Notes: generated from the letters alone by a model not told the origin. 64,000 nucleotides of DNA from an uncultured bacterium (GCA_905215935.1 CAJMRY010000003.1:215052-279051), one strand, 5' to 3'; positions 17,715 through 28,153 are shown, numbered from the stretch's first letter. Program-made: numbers and translations.

Positions 17715-19009
17715 TTATGCATAAGCATGTCTCTTTTTGAAACTTAATAAATTTGTAATTTCTTTATCTGTATTTTTAGCTTTATCCCACTTTTTAGCTT
17801 TTTCTTGTTCGATTTCTCTTGCTTGTTTTTCTGCCATAGTTTGGCAAATTGCTTTTTCATAAACAAAATGTGTATCTTGTGCAATTTTATTCCAATTAAA
17901 TTGTTCTTTAACTTTATTTTTTGCTTTTTTCGAAATATTATCACATAATCTATGATCATATAATAAAGTTAAAACTGAATCTGCAATAGAATTTGGATTT
18001 CCAGCATAACTTTTCATTCCATCTACTCCATGCTCTACAATTTCATTTAGTCCACCTATATCTGATACAACAGTTGGAACTCCTGCAAGCATTGCTTCTA
18101 ATGCTACAATTCCGAAAAGGCTCATATGTGCTTGGAAAAACTGCTATATCTGCACATTTGTACATTTTTTGTACTTGTTTTGAATTTAAGTATCCGAGTA
18201 AAGTATACTTTATTTCCAAGTCCCATAGAATTTGCCTGAGTTCTTAATTCATCTATCATTCCACCTTTTCCTGCAATCACAAGTTTTGTATCATTATATC
18301 CATGTAAAATTTTAGGCATAGCAGAAATTAAATTTTGTATTCCCTTTTCGTATACAAGTCTTCCTACATAAAGTATTATTTTTTCATTATCCATCGCATA
18401 TTGTCTTCTAAAATCATAATCTTTTTCTATTCCAGAAAAATTATTTAAATTGATACCATTTGGAACTACATTTATTTTTTCAAAAGGTAATCCAAATAAT
18501 CTTTGTAATTCACATTTCATATAATTACTATTAACTATTACTTCTGTAGATTCATAAGTAAGAAGCCATTCTGTATCATTAATATACTTTTGAGTTTCAT
18601 CATGTATTCCACTATTTCTTCCAGCTTCCGTAGCATGTATTGTAGAAACAATTGGCATCTCATAAGAATTTTTTAATGTCTTTGCAGCATATGCTACAAG
18701 CCAGTCATGGGCATGAATACAATCAAATTTGCCTTCTTTATTAATTATCTCTGTAGCTTTTGCAACCATGTTAAAGTTTAATTGCATAATCCAATCTATA
18801 AAATTATTAGGGCTTATCATATAATTATTTACTCTGTAAACTTTAACTCCCTTATCGTCTTCATATTCTGGACAATCACCATCTTTATATGTTACAACAG
18901 TAACTTCATGTCCATCTTTTACTAATTTATGTGATAAATCATGTACAACTCTTGCAATTCCTCCTACTATTCTTGGTGGATATTCCCATGTTAACATCAA
19001 AATCCTCAT
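17715..19009 (-). CDS. GT4 glycosyltransferase (glycogen synthase-like), read through two CGGA sites
   Basis: GT-B fold family 4 transferase of about 430 residues, probably building glucan with the neighbouring GH57 enzyme. N-terminal MRILMLTWEYPPRIVGGIAR binds the acceptor side. IILYVGRLVYEKGIQNL near residue 205 opens the donor domain, and the E-x7-E region reads EPFGIVALEAMLAG. Two CGGA sites must be read as Gly: 18196-18193 (after ACT, giving YFTGYLNSK) and 18114-18111 (after TTT, giving YEPFGIVALE). Only 26 codons separate them. A short frame starting at ATG 18125 mimics a start but lacks a ribosome site and would lose the EPFG motif. The C-terminus is basic. Confidence 0.9.
18111..18114 (-). 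other. +1 recoding site CGGA in GT4 (second)
   Basis: Preceding codon TTT. The shift restores the near-invariant GT4 motif EPFGIVALEAM. Confidence 0.9.
18193..18196 (-). other. +1 recoding site CGGA in GT4 (first)
   Basis: Preceding codon ACT. The shift gives VYFTGYLNSKQVQKMY in the donor-binding domain. Confidence 0.87.
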
Positions 19010-19193
19010 TTAGCCCTTTTATCTCCTTTCGATTTTCTTTAGTTTTTCCCTTTTTTCTACAAATAATTCTATATAAATTTCCTCTAAAAGTCAATATATA
19101 TTTTTAGACATTTTTTATTTTTTCTATTGTATTTTTTTCCATTATGTTATAGTATGTTTATGGAAAAATGAGAGTTCTACAAAGGAGGAAAAC

Positions 19194-20300
19194 ATGCCAA
19201 GAAAACCAAAAGAAAAAGAAATAGAAATAAAAGATGAATTAATAGATTCTGTATCTAGTAAAAAAAGTGCTAATTCTAAAAAGACAAAAGATTCTAAAGA
19301 AATTACTTCTTCAAAATCCACTGTAAAAAAGTCTACTAAATCTGCTTCAAAAAAGGCTACAAAATCTTCAAAAGAAGATAAAGACTCCTCAGAAAAAGAT
19401 ACAAAAAAGACTGCTACTTCTACAGAAAAGCAAGCAAAAAGTACTAAAGATACTACTTCTAAAGTAACATCAAAAAAAACACAAAAAACAAAAACAACTT
19501 CAAAAAAAGAAGCAAAATCTAAAAAAGAAAAAAAAGCTAAAGACTCTACATTATCAAAAACTTCTAGTAAATCAAAAAAAGCTCCTTCTAGTACAAAAAC
19601 TAAAACTACAACTAGTAAAAAAACAAATTCATCTAAAACTTCGTCTAAAAAATCATCTACAACAAAAAAAGCTTCTACTACTAAATCAAAAACTACTAAA
19701 AGAAAAATAGAAATTTTAGAATACTACGATTTACCATATAGATATAATCAAACAATTGTTAAAGTTCTAGCTCAAACTCCTACTACTTTATTTGTCTATT
19801 GGGATATATCAGATTCAGATAGAGAAAATTTAGTTAATAAGTATGGTGAAAGATTTTTTGAAGAAACTAAACCAGTTTTAATAATTCATAATCAAACAAA
19901 TAATTATTCATTTGAAGTAGAAATTAATGATTTTGCAAATAGTTGGTATCTTCATATTTCTGATAGCAAATGTGTTTATAGCATTGAACTTGGAAGAAAA
20001 CCTATTAACCAAAATAATGAATCTATACCGCAAAATTATATTTATATAACATCATCAAATAAAATGGAAGCTCCAAATGACCATATTTTATTTGATAGTT
20101 TAGGAGATACAGTCTATTTTAGAAATGTAAAAACAAATATTATAGAAGGAAAAAAAATAACATCTTTGTCTTTTATTCAAAATATCGGAAAAATTTATAA
20201 TATATATGACATTTATCAAAAAATTTATCCAGCAGAAAATGTTAAATATTTTGATTTAAACAATCCATCTTCTGGAAATCCATCATCATTTTTTAAATAA
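19194..20300 (+). CDS. DUF4912 protein with long Lys/Ser/Thr-rich N-terminus
   Basis: A 368-residue protein in two parts. Residues 1 to about 172 are a low-complexity run of Lys, Ser and Thr with no hydrophobic segment, probably disordered and strongly basic. From about residue 172 the DUF4912 domain begins (YYDLPYRYNQT, then TTLFVYWDISDSDREN), which resembles a carbohydrate- or nucleic-acid-binding beta domain. The next gene is a GH57 branching enzyme and a GT4 gene faces away upstream, so a glucan-related role is inferred from context. The start ATG follows AAAGGAGG. ATC GGA occurs in frame without a shift. Confidence 0.85.
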   Translation: MPRKPKEKEIEIKDELIDSVSSKKSANSKKTKDSKEITSSKSTVKKSTKSASKKATKSSKEDKDSSEKDTKKTATSTEKQAKSTKDTTSKVTSKKTQKTKTTSKKEAKSKKEKKAKDSTLSKTSSKSKKAPSSTKTKTTTSKKTNSSKTSSKKSSTTKKASTTKSKTTKRKIEILEYYDLPYRYNQTIVKVLAQTPTTLFVYWDISDSDRENLVNKYGERFFEETKPVLIIHNQTNNYSFEVEINDFANSWYLHISDSKCVYSIELGRKPINQNNESIPQNYIYITSSNKMEAPNDHILFDSLGDTVYFRNVKTNIIEGKKITSLSFIQNIGKIYNIYDIYQKIYPAENVKYFDLNNPSSGNPSSFFK

Positions 20301-20409
20301 ATATATAACTATTGGTTTAAAAAATATATATTAAACAATTAGCTAGGCGGTAATATTTCCACTTGAATGAAACAACTGTGAATTATAACTATTTTTTTAT
20401 TATAGACTC

Positions 20410-20453
20410 AGAAAGAATAAATTAGTATATATATGTACTAATTTATTCTTTCT
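20410..20453 (+). repeat. Perfect 18-bp-stem hairpin before the branching-enzyme gene
   Basis: AGAAAGAATAAATTAGTA pairs perfectly with TACTAATTTATTCTTTCT around an 8-base loop, 30 bp before the start codon. It lacks a terminal T-run. It may be a terminator-attenuator or a processing/stability element. Confidence 0.6.
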
Positions 20454-20483
20454 AAGTCACCCTAGAAAGGAATGAATTTTAAT

Positions 20484-22073
20484 ATGAATAACCCAAAAGG
20501 CTATGTAAGTTTTGTACTTCATGCGCATTTACCATTTGTTCATCACCCAGAAAGTGAAGATTATTTAGAAGAACAATGGCTATATGAAGCAATTTCCGAA
20601 ACATATATTCCATTACTTACAAATTTTCAAAAATTAGTAGATGAGAATGTCAGCTTTAAAATAACAATGTCACTTACCCCTCCTCTACTAAATATGTTAG
20701 ATAATAAATTATTACAAAAAAGATATATAAAATACTTAAAAAAACATATTGAACTTGCAAAAAAAGAAGTTAAAAGAACTGTTTATGACGAAAGAGTAAA
20801 CACACTTTCTAAATATTATGTAGAACGTTATTCTAATGACTTGCATCTTTTTAAAGATGTATATAATTGTAATCTTATTGAAGCTTTTAAACATTTCCAA
20901 GATATTGGTGTTTTAGAGATAATTACATGTGGTGCAACACATGGATATTTTCCTATTTTATATACTACTCCTCAAACAGTTAAAGCTCAAATTGCAGTTG
21001 GTGTTCAAACTTATAAAAAATATTTTGAAAAAAACCCTCGTGGAATCTGGCTTCCAGAATGTGGCTATGTTCCTGAAGCTGATAAATATTTAAAAGAATT
21101 TGGAATAGAATATGTTATCACAGAATCACATGGAATTTTATATGCAGACCCTACTCCTATTTATGGTACATTTGCACCAATTGTTTCACCAAATGGTGTG
21201 ACATGTTTTGGGCGTGATATAGAGTCATCAAGACAAGTATGGAGTTCTATTAATGGTTACCCAGGAGATTTCAATTATCGTGAATTTTATAGAGATATTG
21301 GTTATGAAACAGATTATGAATATATAAAACCATATATTGCTTCAAATGGTGCTAGAGTTCATACTGGTATAAAATATCATAGAATTACTGGAAATACAGA
21401 AAACAAAGACTATTATAATTTACAATGGGCAAAAGATTCTGCTGAAAAACAAGCTGGTCATTTCTTAGATAGCAGAACTTCTCAAATTAATAATTTAGCA
21501 CCACTTATGGAAAATCCTCCAATAATATTATGTCCTTATGATGCTGAACTATATGGTCATTGGTGGTATGAAGGTCCATATTGGTTATACATATTATTTA
21601 AGAAAATTCATTTTGACCAAAATAATTTTAAATTAACTACACCTGGAGAATATATAGATAAATTTCCTTGTATACAACAATGCATGCCATGTCGTTCTAG
21701 TTGGGGTGCTAATGGTTATAGTGAAGTATGGCTAAATCAAACTAACGATTATGTTCATAGACATCTTCATGTAGCTGGTGATAGAATGGTAGAATTATGT
21801 CACATGTTTCCTAATGAAAATGATAAAACAAAAAAATCAGCTTTAAATCAATGTGCAAGAGAATTACTTTTAGCACAAAGTAGTGATTGGTTATTTATTA
21901 TAACTAATGGAACTATGGTTGATTATGCAAAAAAAAGAATTAAAGACCATATAGGAAGATTTACCAAACTATATGAACAAATAAAAAATGACGAAATAGA
22001 TAAAGAATTCTTAAAATCTATCCAAGAAAAAGACTGTATATTTCCTGAAATAGATTATATGATTTATTACTAA
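20484..22073 (+). CDS. GH57 family 1,4-alpha-glucan branching enzyme
   Basis: Glycoside hydrolase family 57 enzyme (formerly DUF1957), 529 residues, that introduces alpha-1,6 branches into glucan. Region I FVLHAHLPFVHHP is at the N-terminus. The nucleophile Glu lies in GIWLPECGY near residue 190 and the acid/base Asp in CPYDAELYGHWW near residue 350. A C-terminal helical domain with RSSWGANG near 410 completes the family layout. The start is the second ATG; the first abuts AAAGGA and would leave no spacing. It forms a glucan cluster with the DUF4912 and GT4 genes. Confidence 0.88.
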   Translation: MNNPKGYVSFVLHAHLPFVHHPESEDYLEEQWLYEAISETYIPLLTNFQKLVDENVSFKITMSLTPPLLNMLDNKLLQKRYIKYLKKHIELAKKEVKRTVYDERVNTLSKYYVERYSNDLHLFKDVYNCNLIEAFKHFQDIGVLEIITCGATHGYFPILYTTPQTVKAQIAVGVQTYKKYFEKNPRGIWLPECGYVPEADKYLKEFGIEYVITESHGILYADPTPIYGTFAPIVSPNGVTCFGRDIESSRQVWSSINGYPGDFNYREFYRDIGYETDYEYIKPYIASNGARVHTGIKYHRITGNTENKDYYNLQWAKDSAEKQAGHFLDSRTSQINNLAPLMENPPIILCPYDAELYGHWWYEGPYWLYILFKKIHFDQNNFKLTTPGEYIDKFPCIQQCMPCRSSWGANGYSEVWLNQTNDYVHRHLHVAGDRMVELCHMFPNENDKTKKSALNQCARELLLAQSSDWLFIITNGTMVDYAKKRIKDHIGRFTKLYEQIKNDEIDKEFLKSIQEKDCIFPEIDYMIYY

Positions 22074-22080
22074 AACTTAA

Positions 22081-22128
22081 TAACAGAGGCTCTAGAATTA
22101 ATTTCGTTAATTCTCCCCTGTTATTTTT
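22081..22128 (+). terminator. Terminator of the branching-enzyme gene
   Basis: AACAG...AGAATTAA pairs with TTAATTCT...CTGTT and is followed by ATTTTT right after the stop. Confidence 0.75.
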
Positions 22129-22259
22129 ATAGACTTTTATATGATAATATAGTAATATAAATACTATATTTATCAATTTAGAAAATATAATAATTAATAA
22201 AGAAAGGTAAGTATAATAAATAAATCTCAAACTTTATTTATCATACAAGGTAAACTTTT

Positions 22260-22730
22260 ATGAAAAAAATTGGATTTTATGCAGGAAGCTTTGACCCTTT
22301 TACTAATGGACATTTACATGTTGTAAAAACTTCATGTAAACTCTTTGATGAAGTAATAATTGGTATTGGAATTAATTCTGATAAAAAAAGACGTTATAAT
22401 CAGGAGACAATAAAAAAAGCTATTGAAAAAACTTTAAAAACAGAAAAAATTACAAATGCCAAAGTAATAACATATGATAATTTTTCTGTTGATGTAGCTC
22501 GTATATATAATTGTACATTTTTAATCAGAGGAATTAGAAATGGTATGGATTATGATTATGAAGAAAGTGTTGCTATGATTAATGAAGAAGTATCTGGAAT
22601 GGATACTATTTATATAAGATCTGGTAAACTCGGAGCAATTAGTTCTAGCATGGTTGTTGAACTAATCAAACATAATAAAGATGTTTCAAAATATTTACCA
22701 AAAGATATTTTAGACTGTATCAAAATTTAA
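22260..22730 (+). CDS. coaD: Phosphopantetheine adenylyltransferase
   Basis: Transfers AMP to 4'-phosphopantetheine, the fourth step of coenzyme A synthesis; 156 residues, typical length. The nucleotidyltransferase signature GSFDPFTNGH is at residues 9-18, LIRGIRNGMDYDYE near 87 and ISSSMV near 130. LGAISSS uses CTC GGA in frame with no shift. An AAGGTAAAC ribosome site lies before the ATG. It stands alone between two terminators. Confidence 0.92.
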   Translation: MKKIGFYAGSFDPFTNGHLHVVKTSCKLFDEVIIGIGINSDKKRRYNQETIKKAIEKTLKTEKITNAKVITYDNFSVDVARIYNCTFLIRGIRNGMDYDYEESVAMINEEVSGMDTIYIRSGKLGAISSSMVVELIKHNKDVSKYLPKDILDCIKI

Positions 22731-22806
22731 ATATAATTATATTGTTGTATGAAATATTATTTTTATGTGTAAATCACTGCGCTATTAAGCACATTTACTA
22801 TATATC

Positions 22807-22838
22807 AAGTTTGCCTGTCTTTAATTAGACAGGCAAAT
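22807..22838. terminator. Bidirectional terminator between coaD and the B3/4 gene
   Basis: TTTGCCTGTCT / AGACAGGCAAA is a perfect 11-bp stem placed between converging genes. Confidence 0.75.
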
Positions 22839-22900
22839 CCAATTTTACTTAACAAAATATATAAAATTAATTATCATCATTTAATATCAATGTAACATTT

Positions 22901-23572
22901 TTATCCATTTCTCTTTGATATACGTGTTTCTATGTTTCTAGCTCCAACATATTTTTCTAGTATTTCTGTCGCTTTTTCCATATAATATTCTAAGTTAGCA
23001 TCATCTGAAAAAGCTATTAAAACAGTTAATATATTTTTAGAATCATTATTAATCATTGCTTTCTCAGAATCACTTGTTGGACTTCCATATGCACCAAATT
23101 CGTCTGAAAAAACTGGTAAGTTTTCGGTATTTATAATATCTTTCCCTATTCCTTTATAACTTTCCCCTTTCTTACCTATTCTAAATGTTAATTCTTCTCC
23201 AAGTTTATCAACATCATAAGATCCAACAGATAATTTAGAAATAATAGAAATTAAATTATTAGCATCAACAACATTATTTATTTTATATAATCCCTTGCCT
23301 TGTAATATTCTTCTAATTAATGCTTCTGATGATATTCTATATCTATGAGGATCCTTCCCTATTTTTCTATATAATTCTCTAGAATCACTGATATTTTTTT
23401 CCTTAGAAATATTGTCTAATGACATATTCTTTTCTATATTTTTAATATTATACGATATTTCCTCCCATAATTCTTTATTACCTTTCTCTACATTTGTTAT
23501 ATATTGAATACAACCTAATTGTATTTTGGGACAAATATCTAATAATTCATTGTCAATTATTATCTTTTTCAT
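22901..23572 (-). CDS. B3/4 domain protein (PheT-like editing domain homologue)
   Basis: A 223-residue stand-alone B3/B4 domain, the fold used by the beta subunit of phenylalanyl-tRNA synthetase to hydrolyse mischarged tRNA. RKIGKDPHRYRISSEALIRR near residue 70 and VDANNLISI near 102 are characteristic, as is the later DEFGAYGSPTSDSEK. Free-standing members are thought to act on amino acids or mischarged tRNA; the exact substrate is unknown. It lies downstream of the condensation/DUF6320 pair but 158 bp away, so joint transcription is uncertain. ATG follows AAAGGAGGTTGTT. Confidence 0.85.
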   Translation of the reverse strand: MKKIIIDNELLDICPKIQLGCIQYITNVEKGNKELWEEISYNIKNIEKNMSLDNISKEKNISDSRELYRKIGKDPHRYRISSEALIRRILQGKGLYKINNVVDANNLISIISKLSVGSYDVDKLGEELTFRIGKKGESYKGIGKDIINTENLPVFSDEFGAYGSPTSDSEKAMINNDSKNILTVLIAFSDDANLEYYMEKATEILEKYVGARNIETRISKRNG

Positions 23573-23729
23573 AACAACCTCCTTTTGGTTAATTTATATA
23601 TTTTTTTATTCATATTTTCAATAACTTTTTAAATATATTATCTTACCATAAATATTTAATGGTTAATTCAAAATATAGGTTTGATTTTTAATTATAATTA
23701 TCTATCTACTTCATAATCAAATCCATCAT

Positions 23730-24293
23730 TTAAATGTGAAATAACCTCTCTAGTTCCTGTTTTAAGTCTTTACCACATAAAAATATTGTATTTATTAATG
23801 TAATTATAGCTATACCTGAACTTATTATAACAGGAATCCATTTTTCTGTAATATGCATAAAAAATAATATTATTGGTATCATACTTATTGCAAATATGCA
23901 AAGTTCAAATATTGCATATTTAAAATATTTTTTATGACTAACAATTGTTAATACAAAAATGGTTATATTTGCTACACCTATAATAATTGGAAATGCAAGT
24001 TCTAATGACCACTTTCTATATCCAATAATTATATCTAATAATATTACTAAAACAGATATACATATTGTTTGAATAAGTACATGTGATGCTATGTTCACAT
24101 TTTTTCTTATTGAATATAAAGTTGTAATCCAAATATACAAAATTCCTATTATTACAATAAACGACCATTTGAATTCTTTAGTACATAACTCATTTACAAT
24201 AATTGATACTAAAGATACACAGGCTGAGATTAATACTAATATTTTTATAATTATATTTGTTTTTTTAACATTAATTAATTTAGGATAAATCAT
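23730..24293 (-). CDS. DUF6320-type polytopic membrane protein
   Basis: A 187-residue membrane protein with about six helices and a short cytosolic C-terminal tail (KDLKQELERLFHI). The pattern matches DUF6320 proteins, which in Clostridia sit next to a condensation-fold acyltransferase, exactly as here. The start overlaps the acyltransferase stop by four bases (ATGA), so the two are translationally coupled and probably work together. What is acylated or moved is unknown. Confidence 0.75.
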   Translation of the reverse strand: MIYPKLINVKKTNIIIKILVLISACVSLVSIIVNELCTKEFKWSFIVIIGILYIWITTLYSIRKNVNIASHVLIQTICISVLVILLDIIIGYRKWSLELAFPIIIGVANITIFVLTIVSHKKYFKYAIFELCIFAISMIPIILFFMHITEKWIPVIISSGIAIITLINTIFLCGKDLKQELERLFHI

Positions 24294-25565
24294 AATTTAG
24301 CTCCATTTCCTTTGATTTCTACATCTATTCCTTGCTCTTGTAAATGCTTAAAAAATGCTTTTTCTATACTTACATCTTCTAATATTGATGTAAATGTAAA
24401 AATCAACTTATTTTCATATGAACATGCCGCACACTTTATTTTCTCTACTGGTTCTGGTGCTAATAAAAATAAGAATTTGTCAATATACTTTTTATATTCT
24501 GGTAAAACACTTACCCTACCTACATTAGAAAGAGTTGTTGTAGTGTATTTTCTAATTTCCATATAACTAATTTTCAAAATTATATTTTTTAACAGTAAGG
24601 GTATTAACTTTACCAATATATTATTTCCCCATTTAACATTAGCAGACATTGTTTTTGTAATTTCCTCTTCTGTTAATCTATTTTTAAAATCGCTTTTGAC
24701 AAATTCTATGATTTTGTCAAAATCCTCAAATTCCTCATTTTTTAAATTTGCTTCTAATGTAATATAAGAAAAGAAGTTACTTATTGTTGTTGATTTAAAA
24801 TACTTCTTCAAGTTTACAGGTATACATACCTTTATTGGTTTTTTTCCATGATATTTTTTATAATTTTCTTTATATATTGCTTTTATCAAAGTAGCTGTTA
24901 AATATCCGAGTTATTGTTACATCCTTTTCTTTACAAACTTCCTTTAATTTAAATAAATCAATATATCCATGAAGTACACCTGTTGCAAATAGAGGCAATT
25001 TTCTTCCTTTAATAACATATGCTTTTTTAGATTTTTCTCTTTTACCTAGATATTTATTATAATTTTTTAAATAACTGTCTTCTGTATTATTTACAATTAT
25101 AGTTTTATTTCTACAACTTGATTTAAATTCTTCTTTATGTGATTTTTCAATATAATTATAAATTATTTCTTTAAAAAAACGTGTTGCACTATTTCCATCT
25201 GTTAATGAATGAAACACATCTAAATTAATTTTATTTTTAAAAAATGTCACTTTAAAAAGGTAATCATTATTAGTATTTGGATCTATATATTTACATGGAT
25301 AATCATTTTCCTCCTCTATTATAGGATTTTTTCTATTTGCTTCTAAATAATACCAAAATAAACCTTTTCTTAACTTAACTTTAAATGAAATGAATTTTTC
25401 TAAAGCCTCATTTACACACATTTCTAAAATATCCTGCTTTATTTCTTCATTTAATATTCCGGATATTCTAAAAACTGTACTAAATCTTCTAGTTGAAATA
25501 CTAGGAAATAGCTTAGCTGAATTATCAAGCTTTCTCCATACAATTTTATTATTATATTTCATCAT
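24290..25565 (-). CDS. Condensation-fold acyltransferase, read through one CGGA site
   Basis: A protein of about 424 residues of the alcohol-acetyltransferase/condensation superfamily. The catalytic H-x-x-x-D-G reads FHSLTDG near residue 120. The frame stops shortly after ITRIFNSYF unless CGGA (24908-24905, after ACT) is read as one Gly, giving VTITGYLTATLIKAIYKENY and the whole second half (KVCIPVNLKKYF, then TTTLSNVGRVSV). A downstream ATG could seem to start a second gene but lacks a ribosome site. It is coupled to the DUF6320 membrane gene. The acyl donor and acceptor cannot be predicted. Confidence 0.82.
24905..24908 (-). other. +1 recoding site CGGA in the condensation-fold acyltransferase
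   Basis: Preceding codon ACT. The shift joins VTIT to GYLTATLIKAIYKENY. Confidence 0.82.
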
Positions 25566-25671
25566 TATCCCTTCTATCTAATGTTTGAACAAACCTAAAT
25601 AGAAAGAAGAAATCCATTATTTTAAGTTTCTTCTTTCTATTTAAGTTGTTTAAAAGCTATCTATCCTTTGT

Positions 25672-26911
25672 TTAATTGTTCTTATCTTTATATATTTTTA
25701 AGATATCTTTCATTTGTAATTTTGTCCCATAATGTAATATTGCTGAAGAATATATTTTTATTGCAATTTTTGCTACTAGTAATATGGTTATAATCATAAT
25801 AGCTATAGATATAATTATTTGACTAGTTGTTGCTGTATTTCCTATTATCCTAAATGGCATACTAAATGCTGATGAAAATGGAAAAATTGATGCAAAAGTA
25901 TTTACATTACTTGTAGGATTCATCATAGAAAAATATGCTAAATAAAATCCTATCACTGCAAGTATTGCAACTGGACTATTTGCCGAATTTATATCTTCTG
26001 GTTTACTTACAGTAGAACCAGTTAAAGCATATAATAATGCATAAAGTATATATCCTAATACAAAATAAACTAATGTAATTCCAATAAACCCTGGTGTTAT
26101 TTTTGAAAAATCTATTATTCCATCTAACATTCCTTCCGGTAAAAATGCTTTATATGATATAAAAGCTACAATTATAATTGTTATAACTTGTAATAATCCG
26201 AACCAATCCAATTCCCGCAGTTTTACCAAGTACAATTGTCTTTGGAGTAGTTGATGTTACTAAAGTTTCCATTATTTTAGAAGTTTTTTCTGTTGTAATA
26301 GAACTAGATACTTGGTATGCACAAAAATATATAGCATAAAATAAAACAATACTAAGCATCATTGCTACAAATAACATAGAACCAGATGAACCTTCTTTAA
26401 GTTCTGTTACTGTTGTTATAACAGGATTATTAAATTCTACGATTTTGTCTGCAGAAAGCCCCATATTTGCAAGTTTTATATTTTTGTACATATCTGTAAG
26501 CATATTTATAAACTCCTCATTTGAGCCTCCTATTCCTAAACTATCTACAATATAATCTAATTTAACATTTCCATTTTCCCATGAAATTACTACTGCAGAT
26601 TCTATTTCATTATTATCTATTTTTTCTTTTATTTGCTCTTTAGAAATATCTTCATGTGTTATTTGAAATTTATTATCATTTCCAGTTTGATTTAAAACGT
26701 CCAACATTTCTCCATAAACATTACTCGAATCTATTATTAATATATTTTCTGATGATTCTTCACTATTATTTCCTTTTATATTATTAATAATATTTGGAAT
26801 ATTAAAACCTACAATTATTATTAAAATAATAATTAAATTAGATATTAAAAATGATTTTCTCTTTAGCATCTCTTTTGCTGTAAACTTAGCAACTATTGTA
26901 AAATCTTTCAT
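25672..26911 (-). CDS. ABC-2 type exporter permease (NatB-like), read through one CGGA site
   Basis: Inner-membrane subunit of an ABC-2 exporter, about 412 residues. An N-terminal helix (about 20-40) and a large extracytoplasmic domain (about 45-180) precede a bundle of membrane helices, with SSSITTEKTSKIMETLVTS at the cytoplasmic coupling loop. The frame ends within that bundle unless CGGA (26200-26197, after GTT) is read as Gly, giving GLVGLLQVITIIIVAF and three to four more helices. It overlaps the ATPase stop by four bases, so the pair forms one transporter, probably NatAB-like. Confidence 0.85.
26197..26200 (-). other. +1 recoding site CGGA in the ABC permease
   Basis: Preceding codon GTT. 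The shift restores GLVGLLQVITII within a membrane helix. Confidence 0.83.
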
Positions 26912-27807
26912 TTTTGTACACCTACCTTTTCTATAAATATGTCATTCAAACTTGGTTTCTTTAATTCAAATTTAATTACATTTAAATCATCTACTAAAGC
27001 TAAGTTTTTAAATAATATATTCGCTTTTTCTTCCGAATTAATTGCTATACTATATCTGTTATCTATATTCTCATAATCGTGAAATCCTATATTTTCTATT
27101 TCTTTATCAATATTTTTATTAACTACAATTTCTAATTTATTTGCTGGATATGAATTTTTTATAGTTTTCAAATTTCCTTTTAATATAGTTTTTCCTCTAT
27201 TTAGTATTAAAATATCTGTACAAAATTCTTCTATAGATGTCATTTGGTGACTTGACATTATTATGTATTTTCCCATTTTTACTAACTCTAATATAATCTT
27301 TTTTAATAATTCTGTATTAACAGGATCTAATCCGCTAAAAGGCTCATCTAGTACTATAAGCTCTGGGTCATGCATAACTGCAATAACAAATTGAACTTTT
27401 TGCTGATTTCCTTTAGATAATTTTTCTGCTGGCATATTAATATATTCTTCAATTTCTAATTTTTTTAGCCAATATTTAATAGCTTCTTCTGCTTTACTTT
27501 TCCTCATTCCTTTTAATTCTGCAAAATACATAAGTTGATCAAATATTTTTGTTTTTGGGTATACTCCCCTTTCTTCTGGCATATATCCAAAATTTACATG
27601 TTTCCTTTTTACATCTTTACCATTCCAAGAAATTAATCCTTTATCTTTGTTTATTATTCCTAATAACATTCTAATTGTTGTAGTTTTTCCTGCACCATTT
27701 GTTCCAAGTAAACCAAAAACACCTGGCTTGTCTATTTCAAATGAAATATTATCTACTGCTTTTTTACCAGAAAAACTTTTATCTACATTTGATACTTTTA
27801 ATCCCAT
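26908..27807 (-). CDS. ABC transporter ATP-binding protein (NatA-like)
   Basis: Cytosolic ATPase subunit of 299 residues. Walker A GTNGAGKTTT is near residue 35, the Q-loop region MPEERG near 80, signature LSKGNQQKV near 130, Walker B LIVLDEP near 155 and the switch His in SSHQMTS near 190. The C-terminal extension matches the DUF4162 tail of NatA-type exporters. It drives the adjacent ABC-2 permease. AAT TCG GAA and AGC GGA occur in frame unshifted. The ATG follows AGGGAGGAATATC. Confidence 0.92.
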   Translation of the reverse strand: MGLKVSNVDKSFSGKKAVDNISFEIDKPGVFGLLGTNGAGKTTTIRMLLGIINKDKGLISWNGKDVKRKHVNFGYMPEERGVYPKTKIFDQLMYFAELKGMRKSKAEEAIKYWLKKLEIEEYINMPAEKLSKGNQQKVQFVIAVMHDPELIVLDEPFSGLDPVNTELLKKIILELVKMGKYIIMSSHQMTSIEEFCTDILILNRGKTILKGNLKTIKNSYPANKLEIVVNKNIDKEIENIGFHDYENIDNRYSIAINSEEKANILFKNLALVDDLNVIKFELKKPSLNDIFIEKVGVQK

Positions 27808-27997
27808 GATATTCCTCCCTATCTATTTTTTAAAATTATATCACATAGCTTAATATTGTACTACACTTTTTATTACAAAATAGTATGTCAAATCAAATTT
27901 ATATATAAACAAAAATTATATATTTCATAAAAATATTATAAAATATATTGCGATTTTTTATAAAGTCTGTTATTATATATAAAGACTTTTAGTTTAT

Positions 27998-28080
27998 GCC
28001 TGAGTGGCGGAACTGGCAGACGCACACGACTCAAAATCGTGCGGGAAACCATGTGGGTTCGAGTCCCACCTTAGGCACCA
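27998..28080 (+). tRNA. tRNA-Leu (anticodon CAA)
   Basis: An 83-base tRNA with encoded CCA. The acceptor arms GCCTGAG / CTTAGGC pair. The anticodon stem CACGA / TCGTG holds loop CTCAAAA, so the anticodon is CAA (reads UUG). The long variable arm (GCGGGAAACCATGT) is typical of class II tRNA-Leu, and the T-arm is GTGGGTTCGAGTCCCAC. It is the only tRNA in the window. Confidence 0.95.
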
Positions 28081-28115
28081 ACGATGTTTCTGCTCGAACT
28101 TTTTAGAACAGATAG

Positions 28116-28153
28116 ATATAAAAATCAATCAGTAAAATGGTTGATTTTTTTGT
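28116..28153 (+). terminator. Terminator of tRNA-Leu
   Basis: AAAAATCAATCA pairs with TGGTTGATTTTT and is followed by a T-run, about 40 bp after the tRNA. Confidence 0.75.

Noticed and set aside
17715..18125. Independent gene starting at ATG 18125 (second half of the GT4 protein)
   Set aside because: No ribosome site, and the frame lacks the EPFG motif that the joined reading restores. Similar internal starts in relA, pfk and the MBL gene were rejected on the same grounds.
19194..19700. Lys/Ser/Thr repeat region as a CRISPR or tandem DNA repeat
   Set aside because: Units are irregular at DNA level; it is low-complexity coding sequence.
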